A stretch of 44,969 nucleotides of DNA from CAYNRG01 sp047974855 (GCA_047974855.1 JBKECT010000001.1:1-44969), one strand, 5' to 3'. Positions 31,126 to 40,136 are shown, counted from the stretch's first letter. Translations and numbers: made by a program. The notes: a model not told the origin generated them from the sequence alone.

Positions 31126-32043
31126 ATGGCATCCATTGCGTACATAACAGAAAAGCAGCGAATCGAGTTTCATAGGCTAAACGGCGATACTAAAATGAAT
31201 TTTTGTCGTGCTGGGAAAATAAGAAATTTTACTGATTTTGCACCAGGAGATCTTTTATTTTTTCTTGCTAAAGGAAGTGAGCGAGGGAAAAAAAGAGAAA
31301 AAGGTATTGTGGGATATGGAACATTTAAAAAAGAGATCCGCCAATCTGTTAAAAAAATGTGGAAAGAGTTCGGGCAAAGTAATGGATTTGCAAGTGAAGA
31401 ATTATTTAAAAAAGCACTGACTAAAAATGGGGAAGTCCAAAAACAAGTTCAAGGATTATATTTAGAAGATGTTGTATTTTTTCAATTTCCTATTTATTTA
31501 AGTGAGTTTAATTTTCAATTATCAAGCAAAGCGGAAGGGTATGTTTACATTGATAAGGATGATCAACAAATCACATCTAAAATTCTTCAACAAGCAAATG
31601 AGAGTGGAGTTGATGCTTGGACAGTAGCACTGCAACACGAAGAAATTGTCTCACTTGAAGAAGATAAAGTTAAACATCAAGTGTCACTATTATATAAAAA
31701 GATTAAAGATGTAGGTTATACCGATAGTGAAAAAAGAAAAGCAATGAAGTTATCAAAAGCGTTAGTAGAGCGAAGAAATTATGACTATATTAAAGGAAGT
31801 AAAATGGACTGCATTCAATTTCAAAATGAAAAAGTGTGGATTGCTATTCCTTTTGTGTATAATAAAAAAAACATGGAACAGCGGACACAATTATTACTAG
31901 GGCATTGTTTAGGTTATTGTTTAGGAATGAAGAAAGGGAATGCAAATGTGATTATTCAGTTTAAAATTTTGACACATGAACCATTAGTGGATTCAATTAA
32001 AAAAAATATTGAAAGTTTAAATGAGTGGAATCATGGAAAATAA
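31126..32043 (+). CDS. Uncharacterised protein with PUA/EVE-like N-terminus (305 aa)
   Basis: I do not recognise the family with certainty. Residues about 35-70 (DFAPGDLLFFLAKGSERGKK..GIVGYGTF) resemble the start of PUA-like/EVE domains, which bind RNA or modified nucleotides. A basic stretch follows with Trp and Phe residues. The middle (about 175-240) is a Lys-rich helical segment, and the end has HCLGYCLGMKKGNANVIIQF with two Cys. No signal peptide or membrane segment is visible. The gene shares 11 nt with mnmG and has its own promoter, heading the operon. A nucleic-acid-binding role beside a tRNA-modifying enzyme is a reasonable guess only. Confidence 0.75.
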   Translation: MASIAYITEKQRIEFHRLNGDTKMNFCRAGKIRNFTDFAPGDLLFFLAKGSERGKKREKGIVGYGTFKKEIRQSVKKMWKEFGQSNGFASEELFKKALTKNGEVQKQVQGLYLEDVVFFQFPIYLSEFNFQLSSKAEGYVYIDKDDQQITSKILQQANESGVDAWTVALQHEEIVSLEEDKVKHQVSLLYKKIKDVGYTDSEKRKAMKLSKALVERRNYDYIKGSKMDCIQFQNEKVWIAIPFVYNKKNMEQRTQLLLGHCLGYCLGMKKGNANVIIQFKILTHEPLVDSIKKNIESLNEWNHGK

Positions 32044-33913
32044 AAAAGTAGAAGTGATTGTAGTTGGAGGTGGGCATGCTGGTGTTGAGGCAGCTCTTAT
32101 TTCAGCACGTTTAGGGAAGCGAGTAGTATTAGTGACCTTACGGATAGATCAGATTGCTAAAATGCCATGTAACCCATCTATTGGTGGTCCGGCCAAAGGG
32201 ATTGTTGTGCGTGAGATTGATGCGTTAGGTGGACAAATGGGAGTAACTGCTGATAAAACAGCGTTACAAGTCAAGATGTTAAACACGACAAAGGGTCCAG
32301 GAGTGCAATCTCTGAGAGTACAATCAGACAAAATAGCTTATGCCAAAATGATGCAAGACATCCTGCAAAATCAAGAAAATTTAGAAATTGTTGAGGGACA
32401 AGTTCAAGCGTGTTTATTTGATGGAAACAAAGTGATAGGGGTGCAGCTTGAAGATAGAATAATTGAATCAGAAATTACGATATTAACGACTGGAACCTAT
32501 ATGAGTAGCTTAGTAATGGTTTCAGATCATGTAAAAGAGGAAGGTCCAGATAAAGAAAGAACGACAAAAAGTTTATCAAAATCACTAGAAGAAAAAGGGA
32601 TAGAACTATTTCGTTTGAAAACAGGAACACCTCCAAGGATATTAAAAAACTCCATTGATTTTAATCAAGTTGAAAGACAAACGGGCGCATCAGGATTTTA
32701 TTCTTTCAGCACTGAAACAGAGAAAATGATAGCATTATCTGATCAAGAAGATTGCCACCTAACATATACAACAGCGAATACACATCAAATAATTTTTGAT
32801 AACTTGGACAAGTCGAGTATGTACTCAGGTGTTGTTAAAGGAGTTGGACCACGCTATTGTCCATCAATAGAGGATAAACTAGTTAGATTTAAAGATAAAG
32901 AGCGCCACCAATTATTTTTAGAACCAGAATCTAAATTGTTGGATACCATTTATATTCAAGGGTTTTCTAGCTCAATGCCCTACGATATACAAGAAAAAAT
33001 GGTTCACTCCATCATTGGGTTAGAAAATGCTGTAATAGAAAAATATGCCTACGCCATTGAATATGATGCCATTAATCCATTGCAATTAAAAGCTTCTTTA
33101 GAACTTAAAAAAATTGAAAATTTATTTAGTGCAGGGCAAATTAATGGAACATCAGGATATGAAGAGGCAGCAGGGCAGGGTTTGTTGGCTGGGATTAATG
33201 CGGTTAGAAAAATTGATAAACAACAACCGCTTGTTCTCAACCGTGATGAAGCTTATTTAGGGGTGATGGTGGATGATTTAGTAACTAAAGGAACTAAAGA
33301 GCCTTATCGACTACTAACATCTCGTGCTGAATTTAGATTGTTGTTAAGGCATGATAACGCTGACCAACGGCTAATGAAAAAAGGATATGAGATAGGAACA
33401 ATATCAGAAAAGCGATACCAAAAATATCAGTACAAAATGCAACTGATTGAAGATGGTAAAAAAACATTAAGGGAAACACGGTTTACTCCTAAGTCACAGA
33501 TTGCAGTGTATTTAGAAAGTTTAGGGTTTGATGTACTGCAAGAAGGAATTTCAGCTTATGAACTATTAAAAAGACCAGCAGTAACATGTCAGGGGCTTCA
33601 ACCATACTTGAATAATTCAATTGAAGAGTCTATTGGAAAACAAATTGAAATTGAGGTAAAGTATGAAGGATACATTGTTAAGGCAAAAAAAGAAGCTGAG
33701 CGATTAGTGAAGATGGATCATGTTCTACTTCCCGAAGAGTGGGAATATGACACATTAGAAAATTTATCGTTGGAAGCAAAGCAAAAATTAGCACAAGTAA
33801 AACCGAGAACAATGGGGCAAGCATCACGCATCTCTGGAGTGAGTCCATCAGACGTTGCAACACTGGCGATTTTACTTGAGCAAAAGCAAAGGAGAAAGAA
33901 AAATGAAAATTAA
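32033..33913 (+). CDS. mnmG: tRNA wobble-uridine modification enzyme MnmG (GidA)
   Basis: MnmG with MnmE installs (carboxymethyl)aminomethyl at U34 of tRNAs. It binds FAD at VVGGGHAGVEAAL near the N-terminus. Conserved blocks include MPCNPSIGGPAKGIVVREIDALGG, MLNTTKGPGVQSLRVQSDK, RLKTGTPPRI, GPRYCPSIEDK and the C-terminal AQVKPRTMGQASRISGVSPSDVATL. The start is taken as the ATG at 32033 (MENKKVEVIVVGGGHAG), giving 626 aa; an in-frame ATG 12 nt earlier has no better site. It overlaps the genes on both sides by 11 nt. Its usual partner mnmE is about 8 kb away and not adjacent. Confidence 0.97.
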   Translation: MENKKVEVIVVGGGHAGVEAALISARLGKRVVLVTLRIDQIAKMPCNPSIGGPAKGIVVREIDALGGQMGVTADKTALQVKMLNTTKGPGVQSLRVQSDKIAYAKMMQDILQNQENLEIVEGQVQACLFDGNKVIGVQLEDRIIESEITILTTGTYMSSLVMVSDHVKEEGPDKERTTKSLSKSLEEKGIELFRLKTGTPPRILKNSIDFNQVERQTGASGFYSFSTETEKMIALSDQEDCHLTYTTANTHQIIFDNLDKSSMYSGVVKGVGPRYCPSIEDKLVRFKDKERHQLFLEPESKLLDTIYIQGFSSSMPYDIQEKMVHSIIGLENAVIEKYAYAIEYDAINPLQLKASLELKKIENLFSAGQINGTSGYEEAAGQGLLAGINAVRKIDKQQPLVLNRDEAYLGVMVDDLVTKGTKEPYRLLTSRAEFRLLLRHDNADQRLMKKGYEIGTISEKRYQKYQYKMQLIEDGKKTLRETRFTPKSQIAVYLESLGFDVLQEGISAYELLKRPAVTCQGLQPYLNNSIEESIGKQIEIEVKYEGYIVKAKKEAERLVKMDHVLLPEEWEYDTLENLSLEAKQKLAQVKPRTMGQASRISGVSPSDVATLAILLEQKQRRKKNEN

Positions 33914-34538
33914 TGAAGTAATCAACAAGGTAGAAGTTTTTGGCATTGAAAGTGCAGTAAGAGGAAGTAAATTTCCAATGGCTACGGAGTTGGACAAAGT
34001 AACAGGCGAGATAACACCAACAACCGAAAAACTAGCGACATGTGGATTAGGTGAAGGGCATGACAATTTTTTAAATGGAATTATAGTTCAATTCGATTGT
34101 ACCTTTACAAATAAAGCGTGGGTTGAACTTCAACGATATCATTTTATCGACTTCATTAGTAGTCAATCAACAATGCATAGAATTACTAAGTTTGACATGG
34201 ATAAGGCATTCATTTCTTACGTTGATCAAAGAATGGTTGAAATCATGAAAGAAAAGATACAAGAATACAATAATCTTCAGGTAACAATTAAAACAAAACG
34301 TGATGGTGGAGAAGACATAACGGACTTAACTAAAGCCGCGGCACAAAAATATTTAGAAATTCTTTACTCTAATCCTGCAGGATTTCAAATCACCGCAAGA
34401 ATGACTACAAACTACAGACAGTTAAAAACAATTTATATTCAACGTCGTCACCATCGACTACCTGAATGGCAAGCTTTTTGTGATTGGATTGAAAGTTTGC
34501 CACATAGTGAATTTATTGTGCCAAGAAAGCAAGGATAG
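33903..34538 (+). CDS. Uncharacterised protein, possibly ThyX-like (211 aa)
   Basis: I cannot name the family securely. The start ATG at 33903 (MKINEVINKVEVFGIESAVRG) has AAAGGAGA upstream and overlaps mnmG by 11 nt. The stretch HFIDFISSQSTMHRITKFDM and the helix RQLKTIYIQRRHHRLPEWQAFCDWIESLP recall small phage-encoded proteins and, distantly, flavin-dependent thymidylate synthase (ThyX). The canonical ThyX motif RHRxxSxNExSxRY is not present, so catalysis as ThyX is doubtful. The conserved Arg/His-rich helix suggests nucleotide or nucleic-acid contact. The next gene begins 4 nt downstream. Confidence 0.7.
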   Translation: MKINEVINKVEVFGIESAVRGSKFPMATELDKVTGEITPTTEKLATCGLGEGHDNFLNGIIVQFDCTFTNKAWVELQRYHFIDFISSQSTMHRITKFDMDKAFISYVDQRMVEIMKEKIQEYNNLQVTIKTKRDGGEDITDLTKAAAQKYLEILYSNPAGFQITARMTTNYRQLKTIYIQRRHHRLPEWQAFCDWIESLPHSEFIVPRKQG

Positions 34539-34542
34539 TTAA

Positions 34543-35523
34543 ATGAAAAAAGTTAGTGTCTTAGTTCCTGTATATAATGTAGAAAACTACTTAGAAAAAT
34601 GTTTAACCACACTGGTTAATCAAACCTATGACAATTTTGAAATATTATGCGTTAATGATGGTTCAACAGATGGAAGTCTTTCCATCCTAGAGAGTTTTCA
34701 AAAAGAATACCCACATTTAGTTCGTGTGACTTCTCAAAAAAATGGTGGTCTATCTGCAGCAAGAAACACAGCACTAAAGATGGCAACAGGGGATTATATT
34801 ATGTGTGTAGATAGTGATGATTTTGTGGAAAGTGATTTTATTGAAGTTGCGGTAAAGGCAGCAACTGATAATCAAACAGAGATGGTTATTTTTGGATACT
34901 ATCAATACTTTCAAGATATGCAAGAACCAGAAGTTCAACTTGTCCATACAAATCAAGAAATCATTGATTTAAAACAAGATGCCAGCATTTTTACAAGCAT
35001 CAACAACGCTGTGTGGAATAAACTGTTTTCAAAAAAAATATTGGAAGAAAATAATTTAGTTTTTCCAGTTGGGATGAGATATGAAGATTTTGTATTAGTA
35101 ATTAAAGCGATGATGTTTTCAGAAAAAATAGCAGTTGTTCAACAGCCACTCATCCACTACAAAGCAGATCGCATTGGAAACATTAGTACAACCTACGATG
35201 AAAAAATTTATGATTTGTTGGCACAATGCAAAGAGTTCATGTCATGGATTAAAGGAACAGAATACTATGAACACTACAAAGATGTTTTAGAAATCAGTCT
35301 AATTCGTAATTGTGTGAGTTGTCTTAGAAAAGTAATGAATATTTCTGATAAAGAATTTGCAAAAAAATATATCGATGAACACTATGAATTTTTAGAAAAA
35401 GAATTTCCAAACTATAAAGCACGAAAAGACAAAATTAAACTTAGTTCAGATGATGATGTTTATTTAAATAAAATGAAAACGACAGTATATTATTACTATA
35501 AACAGTTAAGGAGGAAAGCATGA
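34543..35523 (+). CDS. Family 2 glycosyltransferase
   Basis: A GT-A fold enzyme, 326 aa, of the kind that builds surface polysaccharides or teichoic acid decorations. The N-terminus KVSVLVPVYNVENYLEKCLTTLVNQTYDNFEILCVNDGSTDGS is the standard nucleotide-sugar site. QKNGGLSAARNTAL and the metal-binding CVDSDDF (DxD) follow. The C-terminal 130 residues are helical and Lys-rich, without membrane segments. It overlaps the next GT2 gene by 4 nt and starts 4 nt after the upstream gene, so it is in the mnmG operon. Donor and acceptor are unknown. Confidence 0.93.
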   Translation: MKKVSVLVPVYNVENYLEKCLTTLVNQTYDNFEILCVNDGSTDGSLSILESFQKEYPHLVRVTSQKNGGLSAARNTALKMATGDYIMCVDSDDFVESDFIEVAVKAATDNQTEMVIFGYYQYFQDMQEPEVQLVHTNQEIIDLKQDASIFTSINNAVWNKLFSKKILEENNLVFPVGMRYEDFVLVIKAMMFSEKIAVVQQPLIHYKADRIGNISTTYDEKIYDLLAQCKEFMSWIKGTEYYEHYKDVLEISLIRNCVSCLRKVMNISDKEFAKKYIDEHYEFLEKEFPNYKARKDKIKLSSDDDVYLNKMKTTVYYYYKQLRRKA

Positions 35524-36557
35524 GTAAAGTTTCTATTATTGTCCCTATTTACAATGTTGAAAAATATGTGGCTACTTGTTTAGATAGTCTGTTGAAACAA
35601 ACGTTTACTGATTTTGAAATTTTAGCAGTGAATGATGGATCACCAGCAAATGAGCAAACCATCATTGAGGACTATGCTAAAAAAGATAAGCGAATTATTC
35701 CAATCCAGAAAGAGAATGGCGGATATGGATCAGTTCTTCAACTAGCGATTGCAAGATGTGAATCAGATTACTTTTTGGTTTGCGATCCAGATGATTATTT
35801 AGCAGAAGATGCATTAGCTATTTTAGTTGAGCAAGCAGAAAAAAATAAAAGTGACTTAACAATTGGTGCGAAGTATTATATTTATGAAGGAAGTGATGAT
35901 CAAGACTTTGATCCTTCTTACAATACAAAATACACGACTTTAAAAGCAGAAGAGATTTATCAAGCGCAAACAGAGGAGTTCAATGATTTATTTTTTGTTG
36001 ATGCATCACCACATACAAAACTATATCGAACACGTGTTGCAAAGGGAATAGAATTTCCAAAGAAGATTAGTTATACGGACAATGTCTTATTTTACTTATC
36101 ACTATTGCAAGCGAAACAAGTGGTGTACACCGACCGAGCTAGGGCATATTATTTGGTCGACCGAGTAGGAAATAGTACGACCGACTTAGCACCCAAAGTT
36201 ATTTTGCAAAATGTTCAAGCGTTCACATCAATTTTAGAACAAGCTGAAAAAATAAAAGATAAGCCTTCATTTTTTTATTACCGTATGTTTGAATCTTATA
36301 AATATATGTTCCAAATGATTAGAAGAATTAATGGTGAAAGAGAAGAGATTGAAAAAATCCTTCAAGATCTGTATCAGTTTGTAAGAAAACTTAGCCCACA
36401 ACGTAAGCAAATATTAAAGCATTATGATGTCATGAATCTATATGGGAAAAACGAACAAAGGCAAGATTACTTACTGTTAGACAAAAGCAGATTATTATCG
36501 CAGTTGTCTTATCAATATAGCACAAGTAAATTATTAAGAGAAAAGTATAAGAAATAA
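35520..36557 (+). CDS. Family 2 glycosyltransferase
   Basis: A 345-aa paralogue of the preceding gene. KVSIIVPIYNVEKYVATCLDSLLKQTFTDFEILAVNDGSP is the donor site, QKENGGYGSVLQLAIA replaces the usual GGLSxARN, and VCDPDDYL is the DxD motif (here DPDD). The later region KISYTDNVLFYLSLLQAKQVVY fits the acceptor side. The start overlaps the end of the first GT2 gene by 4 nt (ATGA), with AAGGAGG upstream. A rho-independent terminator follows, closing the operon that began at 31126. Confidence 0.93.
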   Translation: MSKVSIIVPIYNVEKYVATCLDSLLKQTFTDFEILAVNDGSPANEQTIIEDYAKKDKRIIPIQKENGGYGSVLQLAIARCESDYFLVCDPDDYLAEDALAILVEQAEKNKSDLTIGAKYYIYEGSDDQDFDPSYNTKYTTLKAEEIYQAQTEEFNDLFFVDASPHTKLYRTRVAKGIEFPKKISYTDNVLFYLSLLQAKQVVYTDRARAYYLVDRVGNSTTDLAPKVILQNVQAFTSILEQAEKIKDKPSFFYYRMFESYKYMFQMIRRINGEREEIEKILQDLYQFVRKLSPQRKQILKHYDVMNLYGKNEQRQDYLLLDKSRLLSQLSYQYSTSKLLREKYKK

Positions 36558-36605
36558 AAAAAGAAATGGGATGACCCAAATCTTAGATAATTAAATTTAT
36601 AGAGG

Positions 36606-36630
36606 GATTGATTATGCAGTCAATCTTTTT
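36606..36630 (+). terminator. Terminator of the mnmG-GT2 operon
   Basis: GATTGA and TCAATC with an 8-nt loop, followed by TTTTT, lie 48 nt after the second GT2 stop codon. On the other strand a weaker stem TGGG-TCAT-CCCA followed by a T7 run at about 36560-36583 could serve the convergent acyltransferase. Confidence 0.6.
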
Positions 36631-36631
36631 A

Positions 36632-37750
36632 TTAGGACTTTTTCTTTATAGCACGATAAGTGAAGCTAGTAATGTATTGGACGATATATGCGAGTAAAAG
36701 GCAAATAAGGAAAATCCCTATAATGAAGAGTGGATAAAACGAAAGACCTAATGATTTTTGCCATTGAATAGCTCTTGAACTGGTTTGAAGTTTAAGAATG
36801 ATTGGCATATGAAAGAGATAAATATAGAAACACTTATTACCCACCGAATTAATCATGGCTTTCACTTTTTCTTTTTTAATAGATAGTCCCAAAAAGAAAG
36901 AGAATAGAGCGACTCCTTGAACAAAAACTAAAAACATATTGTAGGTATAGAAAATAGAAGTTAGTCTTTGATTTACTTGAATATCAAAGATAATAGCCCA
37001 CCAAAAATTGATTAAAGAGGCACCGATAAAAAGTGATAAAGATAAAACCCGTGTTTTAGTTTTTCTAAAGAAATCAGGATGTTTATCCCAATACAAGCGC
37101 AGCTCAAACCCAATCAAAGCATAAAAGATATAATGGTCAGGAATAACACTTGGAATATGGATTGACCACAGATCTGGAAAGATAGCTGATAAAGTAGGCA
37201 CGATAATCAATGAAACAAAAGCTAGAAGCATTAAACCACGACGCAAGTTATTATGTTCTTGGGTATCTTTGCAAAACAAGCGTAAAAGAGGTGTCCATAA
37301 ATAAAGAAAGACTAGTGAAAATATATACCATAAATAAAAGGATGCACCAAGTGGCGTATTAAAACTTAAAATGCTAGAAAACAAACCCTCATAATCAATA
37401 GAAAATGAAAATAAAATTTGTTGAAGTGAATTTTTACTATAGATAAAGCCATCAAACCATTGTAGTAAAAATAGCATAATTAAAGTCGGGATGACAATAT
37501 TAAACAAAAGACGTTTAAAAAGTTGTTTAGTTGTAGAATTAGATTTTAATAGAAAGAAACCAGAAATCATGAAAAAGATTGGAACACAGGATCTTAAGAA
37601 AGATTCCATAAAAAGCACATCATAATTGACAAAGTTTGAAGTGGTTCTAAAATTCATTAAGGTATGTATTCCGATAACCATGAGCGTACAAATGATACGA
37701 AGAAGTTCAACGGAACTGTTGAATTCTTTTTTCCTTGATAAAGTTGTCAT
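36632..37750 (-). CDS. Membrane acyltransferase 3 (OafA-like)
   Basis: A 372-aa protein with about ten membrane segments. The conserved start FNSSVELLRIICTLMVIGIHTLMNF contains the catalytic-type His (GIHTL), and SFLRSCVPIFFMISGFFLL is the second family signature. A late FYIYLFHMPIIL segment is also typical. Family members O-acetylate or succinylate surface sugars. It is the only minus-strand gene in the glycan block. It has a ribosome binding site GGGGGA 6 nt before the ATG at 37750 and its promoter faces that of the YfhO gene. It may acylate the sugars handled by the neighbouring GT2 and YfhO proteins. Confidence 0.92.
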   Translation of the reverse strand: MTTLSRKKEFNSSVELLRIICTLMVIGIHTLMNFRTTSNFVNYDVLFMESFLRSCVPIFFMISGFFLLKSNSTTKQLFKRLLFNIVIPTLIMLFLLQWFDGFIYSKNSLQQILFSFSIDYEGLFSSILSFNTPLGASFYLWYIFSLVFLYLWTPLLRLFCKDTQEHNNLRRGLMLLAFVSLIIVPTLSAIFPDLWSIHIPSVIPDHYIFYALIGFELRLYWDKHPDFFRKTKTRVLSLSLFIGASLINFWWAIIFDIQVNQRLTSIFYTYNMFLVFVQGVALFSFFLGLSIKKEKVKAMINSVGNKCFYIYLFHMPIILKLQTSSRAIQWQKSLGLSFYPLFIIGIFLICLLLAYIVQYITSFTYRAIKKKS

Positions 37751-37759
37751 GTTTTTCCC

Positions 37760-37800
37760 CCAAAAGTGTTATATAATGATTATAATATAAGAAGAGGATA
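37760..37800. promoter_or_regulatory. Divergent promoter region of acyltransferase and YfhO gene
   Basis: The 58-nt gap holds overlapping TATAAT and TATTAT hexamers in both directions (TTATATAATGATTATAATATAA). No good -35 stands out on either strand. Confidence 0.35.
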
Positions 37801-37808
37801 AAATCAAA

Positions 37809-40064
37809 ATGATTAGGTCAATAGTTCAAAAAATCAAAGAAAATAAATTTTTATTAGGAGGGCTAACTATAGTACTACTGATTTGTTTTAGTATGTTTCT
37901 ACTAAAAATTCGCCCTTTTGCTCTTGGGCAAGATCAGGTAGTACAGTATGAGCTGTTTTATGAAAAGTGGATGCAAATGATCAAAACTTTTTTAAGGACA
38001 GGAGAATTACCGTTCTATGCTTGGGACAATTTTTTAGGGACTGACTTCTTTACTACAAAATCGTATTATGTAACAGGAGATTTTTTTGTTGTATTTTATT
38101 TAATATCCCCATTTTCAATGAGAATTAACTTAATGCTTTCAACCATTGCCTTAGTGTATGTAGCGGGCTTATCTATGAGTATCTTCCTTAAAAAGTGGGG
38201 AATTAAAAAGTCTAGTGTTCAACAATTAGTGGGATTTGGATATGCCTTGTCAGGGCTTGCATTGTTGTATTTCTCTAATTCAATGTTTATGAGATTTTAT
38301 GCCTTTTTGCCTTTGTTGTTTTATGGTGTGGAAAGATATCTTCAAGATAAGAAATTATCCTTTTTTGCAATCGTGGTTGCATTTTTATTTCTGCAATCAT
38401 ATTATTTTATGTTTCCAACATCTTTATTTTTAATTTTGTATTTCTTTGTCAGCTGTTTAATGAAAAACAAGCATAGCATAAAAGCAATTTTAAAAAAATC
38501 ATTTCCTCTCCTTGGAGCATATGTGGTTGGCTTTCTAATTAGTGCCATTTTGTTAGTGCCTACGATAATTATGATTATTAATCATCCACGAGTTGGGGTA
38601 GAAACAACAGGGTTGCTTTGGGACTTCAAAAATATTTTAGGGGCGGTTTATAGCCATATCACTGCACCATTTAACCTTTACAGTGATATTCCGTATATTT
38701 TTGTCAGTGGGACAAATGGGCATGAGTATTGGTTCTCTATTTATATCGGTATATTCCTTTTCATCGCTGCACTTCAACAGTTTTTCTTTGATAGTGATAA
38801 AAGAAGAAAGAACATATTAGGGGGAGGATACCTTGTATTATCTTTACTGGTATGGATAAAACCACTAAATTCCATTATGCATGGGTTTAGTGAAGTGTCT
38901 TTTCGCTGGATGTTTTTAGTAGTAATTTATCTTTGTTTGGCTGCGGCGACAGCGTTGGATAACGATTTATATGATCGCAAGAAATTGAAGATTAGTTATG
39001 GAATTTACAGCGTTGTATTCTTAGTTGGAACGGGAATTGGATTGACAAGTGGAGTTATTATGTTACCAGATCATCAAGTGCATCTCTCAGTAAGCTGCAG
39101 TTGTTTGATTTTTGGCTGGCTATTGATCTATTTAGCTCAAGCGAGAAAAGATAAAGCAGTGGTGTTATTGACAGGAATTGAAATGAGCGTGTTCGCAGTA
39201 GCCTTTTGTTTAATTTTAAGCAATCCAGCCTTTCAATACACCCAAACCATTAATGCAGAATATGTTCAATATTACCAAGATACTGATGAAGATTTGGTTT
39301 ACAGACAGTATTTGTCGCATCAATATTTATTACCTAATACGTCACTGAATTTAAATCAATCCCTGGTGTTGAACTATATGTCAACATCAACGTATGATTC
39401 AACATTTGAACCAAACTTAACAGACTTCATTGTAGCAGCTGGATTTAACACTCATATTGTGGATATTACCAATCTAGAGTTATTGAAAATGTTAGGAGTA
39501 AAATATTACATTGTTAGTGACTCAAGTGAGATTCCTTACGGCGAAGGGTTGGAGTTTGAATATGTGTATGATTTGAATCATCTCCAAGTATTTATGATTA
39601 AAGATTATTATTCGATTGGGTTTACATATGATCAAGTTTTGAGTGAGGATGCTAATCCTGAATGGTTAAGTAAGTTAATTGTTCCTGATGAATGGCTAAA
39701 CTTAAATCTAGAAAAAAGTGAGAGAAAGCAATTAGAAGTGATATCTCAAAGCATGAATTCTTTGACAGGGCAGATTGAGGTGGATAAAGAAACCTTGCTG
39801 TTTTTATCAGTGCCTTATAATAAGGGGTGGACTATTTATGACAACGGAGTGGAAATAGACTATCAAAAAGTACAACTGGGATTCACAGGTATATTATTAT
39901 CGGAAGGAGATCACAGTATAGAAATGTATTATATGCCTCAAGGATTCAAGGCAGGAGTGGTGATGAGTCTATCAGGATTGGTTGGGCTGATAGGATTAAT
40001 GGTGATAGACAAGAAAAAACAGTCTAAAAGTAGCCATGGAGCAACGCAAACAGAGGAAGAGTAG
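37809..40064 (+). CDS. YfhO family membrane glycosyltransferase
   Basis: The 751-aa protein has about twelve or thirteen hydrophobic helices and an extracellular part late in the chain (about 490-710) before a last helix and a Lys/Ser-rich tail. It matches the YfhO family, GT-C-like proteins that transfer lipid-linked sugars outside the cell. In Bacillus and Listeria YfhO-type proteins work with a CsbB-type GT2 to glycosylate lipoteichoic acid. The start LLLKIRPFALGQDQVVQYELF resembles the family signature region carrying an Asp in the first loop. The two GT2 genes upstream could supply the lipid-linked sugar (inference). The start at 37809 is preceded by AGAGGA. Confidence 0.9.
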   Translation: MIRSIVQKIKENKFLLGGLTIVLLICFSMFLLKIRPFALGQDQVVQYELFYEKWMQMIKTFLRTGELPFYAWDNFLGTDFFTTKSYYVTGDFFVVFYLISPFSMRINLMLSTIALVYVAGLSMSIFLKKWGIKKSSVQQLVGFGYALSGLALLYFSNSMFMRFYAFLPLLFYGVERYLQDKKLSFFAIVVAFLFLQSYYFMFPTSLFLILYFFVSCLMKNKHSIKAILKKSFPLLGAYVVGFLISAILLVPTIIMIINHPRVGVETTGLLWDFKNILGAVYSHITAPFNLYSDIPYIFVSGTNGHEYWFSIYIGIFLFIAALQQFFFDSDKRRKNILGGGYLVLSLLVWIKPLNSIMHGFSEVSFRWMFLVVIYLCLAAATALDNDLYDRKKLKISYGIYSVVFLVGTGIGLTSGVIMLPDHQVHLSVSCSCLIFGWLLIYLAQARKDKAVVLLTGIEMSVFAVAFCLILSNPAFQYTQTINAEYVQYYQDTDEDLVYRQYLSHQYLLPNTSLNLNQSLVLNYMSTSTYDSTFEPNLTDFIVAAGFNTHIVDITNLELLKMLGVKYYIVSDSSEIPYGEGLEFEYVYDLNHLQVFMIKDYYSIGFTYDQVLSEDANPEWLSKLIVPDEWLNLNLEKSERKQLEVISQSMNSLTGQIEVDKETLLFLSVPYNKGWTIYDNGVEIDYQKVQLGFTGILLSEGDHSIEMYYMPQGFKAGVVMSLSGLVGLIGLMVIDKKKQSKSSHGATQTEEE

Positions 40065-40081
40065 CACAGGCGGAATAAAAA

Positions 40082-40110
40082 TAGCACTTCTATAGTGACT
40101 ATGCTATAAT
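40082..40110 (+). promoter_or_regulatory. Promoter and possible operator of the CPBP gene
   Basis: ATGCTATAAT gives an extended -10 (TATAAT at 40105-40110). The -35 is poor (TAGCAC). An inverted repeat ATAGCA/TGCTAT (40081-40086, 40102-40107) straddles the promoter and encloses CACT/AGTG, a possible operator. Confidence 0.45.
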
Positions 40111-40136
40111 AGAAAAAACACGAGGGAGGATTATTG

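Noticed and set aside
30964..31173. Minus-strand open frame of 69 codons (Cys/Phe-rich)
   Set aside because: It overlaps the promoter and start of the 305-aa gene, lacks a ribosome binding site and has a composition typical of a chance frame.
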